DNA from: Catenaria anguillulae PL171
Lineage: Eukaryota > Blastocladiomycota > Blastocladiomycetes > Blastocladiales > Catenariaceae
NCBI GenBank assembly: GCA_002102555.1
Contig: MCFL01000023.1
Location: forward strand, 124,001-188,000
DNA length: 64,000 nt
Reading direction: 5' to 3'
Below the pieces are notes generated by a model that had not been told where the DNA came from, searched no databases, and saw only the letters and a program-made list of their open reading frames with translations. The position numbers and the translations under genes were made by a program. Of this stretch, positions 56,837 to 64,000 are shown one piece after another. Numbering within the stretch: position 1 is the first letter of the stretch; each line of letters starts with the position of its first letter.

Positions 56837-57540
56837 TTGACCTCATATTCTCACCACTCTTTTCCGATTCCGTTGGCCAGATTTGTCAACAGCATCTCGT
56901 TCCACCAACTCAACAATCTGACCCATACCTTTCGCCTGTCCTGTTCGACCTCGCTCGCCGTCAAAACAATTGCTCAAATCGCGATCGATACCTCGACCCT
57001 CAGAGTAAGCCATCGGTTCATTCATGAGCACCAGGAAGCCTATGATTTGTACATCACCGTGCACGGGCGGGAACAGCGGGCGCCAGCTGCGGTTCAGGCA
57101 ATTGCATATGGAATTGCGGATCTTGTCGTGCATGGCCCATTTCACATTGCTCGGTTTGGGCTAGTTCCGGTAGCATGGCAAGCAGCGTGTGCTGGATTGG
57201 AGCTTGTGTACGTACCTGTTCTTCCTATCGGCTTTTTTTTGCCGTCGGTGTTGGCAGTTGAGATCCTCACTTACGTGGTTGGGGGGGCAATCGACTTGGC
57301 AGTGCTTGGTATCGACTGTTTCCCAGTCGGATGGATGTCCTTCAGAGCGCAAGGGAGCGACTGGCGACCCATGTGGCAAGAAGCATGGTGTTGGTGGGTC
57401 TGTAAGTTCGGTGAGCACTTCCCCATCAATCGTCATTGTAGAATTTTGTTTCGTATTTTTGCCGCGTGCCAATACATCGCCACTATTTGGAAACAAGAAG
57501 AGACAGTCAAAGCTCACGCATTCCTTCGCACTTTCTGCGG
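56837..57540 (+). CDS. Uncertain membrane-like ORF (incomplete gene model)
   Basis: An open frame without an early ATG reads coherently from about 57030: EAYDLYITVHGREQRAPAAV, then QAIAYGIADLVVHGPFHIAR, GLVPVAWQAACAGLELVYVP, VLPIGFFLPSVLAVEILTYV and VGGAIDLAVLGIDCFPVGW. These hydrophobic runs suggest two or three membrane segments. A start and upstream exons must lie further 5', and introns may exist (a GTAC donor near 57209 and CAG near 57260 are possible). The frame remains open into the APRT gene, which uses another frame, so the 3' limit is arbitrary. No family recognised. It could be a decayed gene. Confidence 0.25.
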
Positions 57541-57951
57541 CTTGAGCTGTGAGTGTATAAGGCCACCTCTCGCTGCAATCATTGAGTATCGACGTGTCAG
57601 ACTGACGCCTCCAGGATCCTTGTGGTTACCCAAGATACCTCAGGGGGATCGGCGGACCACGTTATCTTGGCAGCGATCAACGCGACACGTTGTCATTTGT
57701 TCGCAATGTCGTGATTCCTGTACATTTCACGCCGACTTCATCCGAGTCCCCGAGCCGCGAGACAATCTTAGTGCCGGCCGACGTCTGCCCGTCATTGCGG
57801 ACGACGATGATCCATTCATCCTCGCTCTCTGCAAAGATTTTGTATCCCTTAGCTACTCCAATCCTCATGTATGGCTGTCCATTCAAGAAGCATGCATCCC
57901 GTCTTACAAACCTGTGACTGACCGTTTACTTCCTCGATCGCAGCATCCGCC

Positions 57952-58506
57952 ATGTCCAACCAAGCCACAAAGCCCACGACCGACGGCCTTGACCGTGTCC
58001 GCACCGCCATCACTGCCATCCCCGACTTTCCCCTGCCGGGCATCTTGTTCCGCGACTTGTTCCCCGTGTTCCGCGACCCGCTTGCTCTTGAAGCCCTCGT
58101 GTCGCACCTCGTGACACATTTGCTGTCGTTGCCAACCAAGCCCGACCTGATTGTTGGCATTGACGCGCGCGGCTTTCTGCTTGGCCCCATCTTGGCCCTG
58201 CGCATTGGCGCTGGATTTGCTCCCGTGCGTAAGCGCGGCAAGTTGCCCGGAGAGGTGGTCAGCACAACGTACGAGAAGGAGTATGGCCCTGATGTGGTCG
58301 AGTTCCAAAAGGATGCAGTCAAGAAGGGCATGAATGTGGTTGTGGTGGATGACTTGATTGCCACGGGCGGGTCGGCAAAGGCCGCGGGCGATTTGGTGGG
58401 CCAGTTGGGTGGCAAAGTGCTCGAGTACTTGTTTGTGATTGAGCTCGAGTTTTTGCAGGGCCGCAAGGTGTTGGATGCGCCCGTGTACTCTGCCATCAAG
58501 TACTGA
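57952..58506 (+). CDS. APT1: Adenine phosphoribosyltransferase
   Basis: Single exon, 184 residues. It converts adenine and PRPP to AMP in the cytosolic purine salvage pathway. Visible motifs: the N-terminal IPDFPLPGILFRDLFPVF (family FPxxGIxFRD), IVGIDARGFLLGPILAL, the flexible-loop region KRGKLPGEVVSTTYEKEYG, and the PRPP-binding motif NVVVVDDLIATGGSAKAA. Length matches the family (about 180). The ATG at 57952 gives a short leader before the first helix. All expected active-site residues are present. It converges on the TIM21 gene, with 148 bases between stop codons. Confidence 0.96.
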   Translation: MSNQATKPTTDGLDRVRTAITAIPDFPLPGILFRDLFPVFRDPLALEALVSHLVTHLLSLPTKPDLIVGIDARGFLLGPILALRIGAGFAPVRKRGKLPGEVVSTTYEKEYGPDVVEFQKDAVKKGMNVVVVDDLIATGGSAKAAGDLVGQLGGKVLEYLFVIELEFLQGRKVLDAPVYSAIKY

Positions 58507-58654
58507 ATGACTTGGGAAATTCTTGTGCTGCTTAATGTAAGTATACTTCATTTATGCTGTGTTTTGAGTCAAGCGGACTCCATCGTTGATCCACATTGCG
58601 CAACACATGTTTCTTTGGGGTCATGGACATGATTAGACAAGAACAACAGCAAGC

Positions 58655-59365
58655 TCAAACCACCCTCACCGTCTTTTGTGACCCATCTGCCAAGAAGCAC
58701 TCGCACACCAACTTGTCATATACCCACTTGCCGCTCTCGCCGCCCTCCTGCCTCATCTCGCACGTCACCTTGGCCATGCCGCCCGTGCTCTTGCTCTTTA
58801 GATAAAAATGCATCACCAACCGCTTCCCCCTGCCCCACCGATCCTCCACATACCGATGGCTCACGGGCCGCGACCGCCAATGATGCAAGTCCTCATCAAT
58901 ATCGACCAACCCCCTGAAATCATGGCCCAGCACGCTCGTGAGTGCCGTGACATTGCGCAGGCGCTTGACGGTGGACTTGAAGATGTTATTGGGCGACGAC
59001 GTCGACAGCAAATCGTCGCCAATGGCCCAGAGCAACAGCCCGCCCGTGGCAATTGACACGAGCACCACCCCAACTTGCCCACCCGTGCGCACGACCTTGT
59101 ATGTGTGGTGGGCAAGTTTGCGCAGCACCGAGGGTTTGCGCACAACGCCGTGCGCGGTTTGCGCTTTGGCGGATGCACGCCAAGTGCCAGAGGGCGGCGG
59201 AGGCTGGGGCGGGCGTGGGGTGGTCGAGTAGGAGAGAACCGCGGGTTGGTGTGCGCACGGTGGGGCCAAGCGGCCAGCCAATCGCAGTCGAGTCGGTACG
59301 GGACTCGGTACACAATGGATCAGGCGCTTGGTGGCGACGGAGACGGATGAGAAGGAAGTGTTCAT
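58655..59365 (-). CDS. TIM21: Mitochondrial import subunit Tim21
   Basis: Single exon, 236 residues from ATG 59365. The frame extends 26 codons further upstream, but the chosen Met begins an Arg/Ser-rich presequence (TKRLIHCVPSPVPTRLRLAG). A Pro-rich spacer follows, then one membrane segment at about residues 96-118 (GQVGVVLVSIATGGLLLWAI). The intermembrane-space domain starts STSSPNNIFKSTVKRLRN, the Tim21 hallmark (family SPxxxYxxAxxxv). Later segments are LGHDFRGL, SRPVSHRYVED, LVMHFYLKSKSTGGMAKVTC and WVYDKLVCEC. Tim21 links the TIM23 translocase to the TOM complex and respiratory chain assembly. Domain order and length fit. The TIM21 and RpiB start codons lie 340 bases apart. Confidence 0.88.
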   Translation of the reverse strand: MNTSFSSVSVATKRLIHCVPSPVPTRLRLAGRLAPPCAHQPAVLSYSTTPRPPQPPPPSGTWRASAKAQTAHGVVRKPSVLRKLAHHTYKVVRTGGQVGVVLVSIATGGLLLWAIGDDLLSTSSPNNIFKSTVKRLRNVTALTSVLGHDFRGLVDIDEDLHHWRSRPVSHRYVEDRWGRGKRLVMHFYLKSKSTGGMAKVTCEMRQEGGESGKWVYDKLVCECFLADGSQKTVRVV

Positions 59366-59704
59366 GATTCGCTGGACGGATGTGGATGCATGCGCGGGAA
59401 GAGAGTCAACAAATATGCAAGTGCTTGAGAGAATAGGAATCATGGAATCATGGAACCCATGAATCGAGAGTCAAGGATGAATGCGGCTTAGCTCGGCTGG
59501 GATCGCCGAATCGTTCGTCTTTGTCGGTCGGATGGCCTTCCGATCCATCCTTTTGCAACACGTTTCGTCAACCAAGTTGGTCGGTCCTGCCAAAAAATGA
59601 TTCCATTTCTGACCGGCTCCTGGAATATATAAGGTGTCGCAGCGACCTCTCGTTTTGTCATTTGCTCTACTCTTCACTCATCCAGCTTCGCAATTCTTGA
59701 TTCA
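59366..59704. promoter_or_regulatory. Divergent TIM21/RpiB promoter region
   Basis: A 339-base gap. TATATAA at 59626-59632 lies about 75 bases before the RpiB ATG and is a good TATA candidate for that gene. Confidence 0.45.
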
Positions 59705-59754
59705 ATGTACCGTGCACTTGTCACCACAGTCTCTGCACAAACCCGTCGCCTCTC

Positions 59755-59786
<32 letters not shown>

Positions 59787-60425
59787 AAACGACCATGTCT
59801 GCCCCGAAACGCCTCCCGCAACACGTTGTCATTGGCGCCGACCACGGCGGCTTTGCCCTCAAGGAAGAGCTGCGCGCCTTTATCGCTTCCAAGTTTGCGT
59901 CCATCAAGGTGGAGGACGTTGGGTGCTACTCGGAGGAGCGCGTCGACTACCCGACATTTGGCAAGTTGGTCGGGTCAAAAGTCACAAAGACGACGACTGA
60001 GCTGATGCCCGAGACGCTGGGCATTGTTGTTTGCGGAAGCGGCATTGGGATTAGTATTGCTGCCAATGTATGTTTTTTTTTTTCTGTTTATTGCCATCCT
60101 ATTGGCGAATTGCGCTGACGGAATTGTGCATGTCGTTTTACGATTTCACAGAAGGTCCAAGGGGTGCGTTGTGCGCTTGCCCACGACCATTACACGGGCA
60201 AAATGTGTCGCCTGGTACGCTTGTCGCGCCCCGCTCGTGTTTCTCACGGTAATGTGTTGCTGACCTTGTCCATTTGACTTGGCTTAGCACAACAATGCCA
60301 ATGTGCTTGCCCTGGGTGGGCGCACCACGGGCCCCGAGGTGGCAAAGGAGATTGTCGAAGCCTTCTTGACGACCGAGTTTGAGGGCGGCAGGCACGGCGA
60401 GCGAATTGCCATGATGGAGTGCTAA
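59705..60425 (+). CDS. Ribose-5-phosphate isomerase B with a presequence-like N-terminus
   Basis: Three exons, 59705-60067, 60152-60214 and 60288-60425, with introns of 84 and 73 nt, encode 187 residues. RpiB interconverts ribose 5-phosphate and ribulose 5-phosphate. Features: VVIGADHGGFALKEEL (conserved DHGG), YSEERVDYPTFGK, the active-site cysteine loop VVCGSGIGISIAAN, then across introns KVQGVRCALAHDHYTGKMC and HNNANVLALGGRTTGPEVA, ending FEGGRHGERI. The first 30 residues (MYRALVTTVSAQTRRLS, then a Thr tract) look like a mitochondrial presequence. A second in-frame ATG at 59794 (MSAPKR) would give a cytosolic form. The Thr tract is encoded by a variable ACA microsatellite. The fold and all key residues are intact. 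Confidence 0.92.
59754..59786 (+). repeat. (ACA)n microsatellite inside the RpiB coding sequence
   Basis: About eleven ACA units, giving a threonine tract between the presequence-like stretch and the second ATG. Confidence 0.85.
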
Positions 60426-60566
60426 TTTGAGAGGTCGCTGATGGTGTGTGTGCACTGGAGCTTGATCGTCTTTTCTTCGTTGATCATGCTATCAAATGAA
60501 AATCAGGATGCATTCAAAACCGCACCGCCAATACCACACACAAGTAGAGATGGATACTTGGGGAAG

Positions 60567-61407
60567 TTACAGGGATTTGAATTGCCTGGCAAGTGCACTT
60601 TGCTCATCCTTCTTTTCGCCACCGTTTGCTTCGGCCTTGGCCTCGTCTGTGTTTTGTGTTTGTTGAGCATTCAATCCTGGGGTTAGCACATGCTCCAGCA
60701 TTTTCTCGTGAGAAACATGCAGAAACGTACCAAGCATGGCCGACAACTTTGGCAACACAAACAAGAGCCCCAAACTCAATACGGGCATAAACATCATTGG
60801 GCTCTTGAGCATGCTAAGCGGATTGAACCCTGGCCGCTCCTCAAAGTACTTGCGGGGCGCCAATGCCACCCAGGTTGCACGCACAACATGTGTTGTTGAT
60901 CCATAACAATGGCCGTGTCGACGGGCTTGCCCTTGTACTTGTTTGAACGGTCGAGTGGCGACCAGGCGATCGAAACGGGCGGCCGGGAGGAGGAAGACGG
61001 AGATGCGGCCGGGATGGAAATGAGCAAGTCTGGGTACAGTAGGCCGGGTGGTTGAGGGAAAGGCGATGGCGGGTGGAAAACGTGGGATGGATCGGGAGGG
61101 GCAGGTCAATGATGCCGTGCATTGTGATGGGCGAGAAGGCTGTCATGTTGACGAGCACCATGCCGCCCGTAACGGGGGCAAGTTGGGCGGATGGGTCTGC
61201 GACATTGCTGGAAGGTGCGGTTGCAGTGGAAGCGGCCGAGTCGGGAGGTACGACTGAGAGGCGCAGGCGCACAATGGAGGGGTTGGCGGGTGAATCGGAA
61301 GCAGAGGCGGCGTCAGCAGCAGCCGGGCAGGACAGGCTGCACAGGGCGATGCAAATGGCGAGGAGCCGCCAGCTAGTATATGTACAGATGAGCCAAGGGA
61401 AACACAC
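60567..61407 (-). CDS. ER membrane complex subunit 7-like, reading frame disturbed
   Basis: The N-terminal part (from 61407) has a signal peptide (MCFPWLICTYTSWRLLAICIA, trimmed by cleavage after AAADA) and a beta-rich lumenal region. The C-terminal part carries the EMC7 signature: LAPRKYFEERPGFNPLSMLK, then a membrane segment MMFMPVLSLGLLFVLPKL. A 54-nt GT-AG intron (60730-60677) joins SAML to GLNAQQTQNTDEA. In between, the expected order needs two frame changes: near 61045, HRLSLNHP must shift to read GLLYPDLLISIP, and near 60890 another shift is needed to reach YFEER. The second could be a 59-nt intron with a weak AAG acceptor; the first has no obvious splice solution. EMC7 is a subunit of the ER insertase complex. 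The identity rests mainly on the C-terminus. Confidence 0.55.
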
Positions 61408-61807
61408 GCGAAGTCCAACTCAGTCATGGATTGCATGCAAGGGCGGCATGAGATGGGTGTACGCACAGGGCCGAGAGGTTGGCATTGAGTGATCGAGTCA
61501 TGTGAGTCATATTGCCGAGTGTCTTAAATATTGGCTTGCATCGTAATTGCCGGTTGACGGCCCACAGTCGCTTTCAATTGTATTTCCAGACTTTTATTTA
61601 ACATGGCAACAGAGGCAGACGCAGAGCCTTGCGATCGATCGACGACCTGTGGACCTGCACGTGAAGCGTACCATATAGCCACGTCGAATCCCGAATCTGA
61701 ACTTGTTCACTATTTATGTACGCTCAAGACACATCGGGAAATGTTCTATACATGAAAGCACTCGACGCATCTGCCCGCCTGCCTGAATACACTTACTTGA
61801 TTGTACA
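61408..61807. promoter_or_regulatory. Divergent EMC7-like/YME1 intergenic region
   Basis: 400 bases, AT-richer than flanking coding sequence, presumably holding both promoters. No specific element can be assigned. Confidence 0.35.
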
Positions 61808-64000
61808 ATGCACTCTCACCTCAAGCTTGCCTCTGCCGCCTCCCCTGCCGCCGTTGCCTCACGCTCGCTCAGGCTTGCACTAGCCGGCCACCCGGGCACG
61901 CTGGCGCTGGCGTCCCGATCCGCCGCCTCACTCGCCCGGCTTCGGCTTCCTGTGCCCAGCCTTCCGCCACCACCACGACCCGCAGCGCTTGCAAATACTG
62001 CTCGCCACTCCTCGTCATCCACGTCCGCCTCTGCCTCGTCGCTCGCCTCGCTGCTGCTGCCCAACCGCCGCCTCGAACGCCTGGAATCCGAAGCGTTCGC
62101 CCACCCGCTCGATCCCGCCAAACAAGCCGCCTACTACACCGAGCTGCTGCGCACGCACGCCGACCCGCACCGCATCATCCATCGCTTTGAGCAGTATCCC
62201 TCGGTGGCCGCCAACGACGACGCCGCGCGCGCCTACGTCATTGCCCTGACACGCGCTGGGTTGGCCGACCGCATTGTGCCCAAACTCAAGACATACTTGA
62301 CGGCCGCACATGCCGCGGGCCAGCTCTCGCCGAGCGCCGCCGCGTCATTGCTGGGCGGCGGCGGCGGCGGCGGACTCGGCCTCGGCCTCGGCGGCGCATC
62401 CAAGGACGCTCCCGTCCACGTCCACGTGGTCAATGATCCAAGCACGGCCGGTGGTGCGGGCGACTTTTCGTTCAAGCGCGCTGCTTGGTCGCTCGTGCGC
62501 ACCGCCGCCTGGGCGTTTTTCCTGCTCACGGGCATTGGCCTCTTCTTTGACGCCAACGGTGTGTTCCGGTCGGGCGGACTGGGCGGGCCCGGAGGGCCCG
62601 GTGGCTTGGCGGGCGGCGCGGGCGGCGCGGGCTCGTCTTCCGAGGTCGACCCGCAGTCCATGACCAACGTCCACTTGGCCGATGTTGCCGGTGTGGACGA
62701 GGCAAAACAAGATCTCGAGGAAATCGTTGGGTTTTTGCGCGACCCGGCCAAATTCACGGCACTCGGAGGCAAAATGCCGCGCGGCGTGCTACTGACTGGC
62801 CCGCCAGGCACAGGCAAAACCATGCTTGCGCGCGCCGTCGCGGGCGAAGCTGGCGTGCCCTTCTTTTTCATGTCCGGGTCCGAGTTTGAGGAACTGTATG
62901 TGGGCGTGGGCGCGCGCAGGGTCAGGGAGTTGTTTGCTGCGGCACGCAAGAAGGCACCCAGTATCATTTTCATTGATGAGCTGGATGCCATTGGCGGGCG
63001 CAGGAATCCCAAAGACCAGAGTTATATGCGCCAGACGCTCAACCAGTTGCTCGTCGAGTTGGATGGGTTTAGCCAGTCCGAGGGCGTCATTGTCATGGCC
63101 GCAACCAACTTCCCGGAGATGTTGGACAAGGCATTGATTCGGCCAGGCAGGTTTGATAAGCATGTCACGGTGCCTTTGCCCGATGTGAGGGGCAGGATGC
63201 AGATTCTGGCGGTGCATTTGAAGAATGTGAGTGTGGATCCCAAGGTCGATGTGTCTGTGATTGCACGTGGCACACCTGGCTTTTCTGGTCCGTTGTCCCT
63301 TGGGTTTCACTCGTGTGACATGCTGGCTTTCCTTTTCTGACCTTTGCAAGGCATCACAAACAGGCGCTGAACTCGCCTCGCTCGTCAACCAAGCCGCTCT
63401 GCAAGCTTCGCGCGAATCCGCCACCTCGATCCAATCGCACCACTTTGAATGGGCGAAGGACAAGATGCTCATGGGCGCCGAACGGCGGTCAGCCGTGATC
63501 ACCGAGGAGTCGCGCAAACTGACTGCGTTCCACGAAGGCGGGCATGCACTCGTGGCCATGTACACACCAGGGGCCATGCCCTTGCACAAGGCCACCATCA
63601 TGCCACGCGGCCGATCTTTGGGTATGACGGTGCAGTTGCCCGAGATGGACAAGGACAATTACACAAAGCGCGAGTACTTGGCCATGATCGATGTGGCCAT
63701 GGGTGGGCGGGCCGCCGAGGAGTTGGTGTTTGGCGATGAAAACGTCACGAGCGGTGCACATTCCGATTTGCAACGCGCGACGGCCGTGGCGCGCAAGATG
63801 GTGACGGAACTGGGCATGAGCGAAAAGGTTGGGTTGATGGCGTTGCCCGATGACGAGTATGAGCAATTGTCAACGGCGACAAAGGAGTTGGTGGAACGCG
63901 AAATTCGCAGTTTGGTCGAGCAGAGTTATGTGCGGGTCAAGGGCATGTTGGGCAAGAGAAAGGACGAGTTGACCAGGTTGGCCAATGCCCTCATCGAGTT
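61808..64000 (+). CDS. YME1: Mitochondrial i-AAA protease (Yme1/FtsH family), 3' end outside window
   Basis: Two exons in the window, 61808-63287 and 63364 to beyond 64000, with a 76-nt intron. The N-terminus is an Arg/Ser/Ala-rich presequence. Residues ~90-160 match the Yme1 N-domain ([20 protein letters not shown]). One membrane segment lies at about residues 230-250 ([20 protein letters not shown]), and a single segment fits the i-AAA rather than the m-AAA type. AAA+ motifs: Walker A GPPGTGKT, Walker [13 protein letters not shown], arginine-finger region [11 protein letters not shown], then [16 protein letters not shown] across the intron. The protease zinc motif is HEGGH (63534 region), followed by [12 protein letters not shown] with the third zinc ligand region downstream. 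It degrades inner-membrane and intermembrane-space proteins with ATP. A Gly-rich insert follows the membrane segment. Only the last residues are missing. Confidence 0.93.

Noticed and set aside
1-64000. tRNA, rRNA and CRISPR-like arrays
   Set aside because: I looked for tRNA B-box/cloverleaf patterns and for regular direct-repeat arrays and saw none; a covariance-model search would be needed to exclude tRNAs fully.

Overview
This window is nuclear DNA of a fungus, read as such from compact protein-coding genes with short spliceosomal introns (about 44-92 nt, mostly GT-AG) and from the gene set (Rad3/XPD, Get3, Tim21, an i-AAA protease, EMC7, SCY1-like pseudokinase, FYRN/FYRC protein, class I HDAC). 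A clear ZMYND12 relative, a MYND-TPR protein tied to cilia and flagella in animals, points to a zoosporic (flagellated) early-diverging fungus. Blastocladiomycota or a chytrid would fit, but the species cannot be fixed from sequence alone.

Layout. 1-1531: 3' part of an MFS transporter. 1532-4030: no recognisable gene. 4031-10346: two diverged blocks with the same ends (terminal GAGGAGGT..CCTCC repeats, CACGTGA clusters, a 3' hairpin); the larger holds a degenerate gene with a Helitron-like HUH Rep segment and a CCHC zinc knuckle. 10892-19170: membrane protein with two CX3C motifs, arrestin-like adaptor, HDAC8-like deacetylase divergent from Get3, then an FYRN-FYRC protein. 19171-26362: gene-poor, with a small secreted protein, a broken unrecognised gene, and a complete but defective hAT transposon with perfect TIRs and an 8-bp target-site duplication. 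26427-30346: ABHD4/5-type hydrolase divergent from an orphan low-complexity ORF. 30347-40275: SCYL2-like pseudokinase, an orphan, the ZMYND12 relative, and a 901-residue orphan. 41256-51127: a Kelch-cytochrome b561-like membrane protein converging on a 1952-residue secreted AA12-type sugar dehydrogenase with PKD, FN3-like and six C-terminal repeat modules. 51416-56153: orphan disordered protein and XPD/Rad3. 56154-64000: possible membrane ORF, APRT, Tim21, ribose-5-phosphate isomerase B, EMC7-like gene with disturbed frames, and a YME1-type i-AAA protease running off the end.

Genes alternate between divergent pairs (HDAC/GET3, ABHD/orphan, ZMYND12-like/orphan, TIM21/RpiB, EMC7/YME1) and convergent pairs. 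No operon logic applies. A loose mitochondrial and secretory theme is visible at 57-64 kb. Exon joins were inferred by splice consensus, reading-frame phase and conserved family motifs, with no alignment or transcript data.
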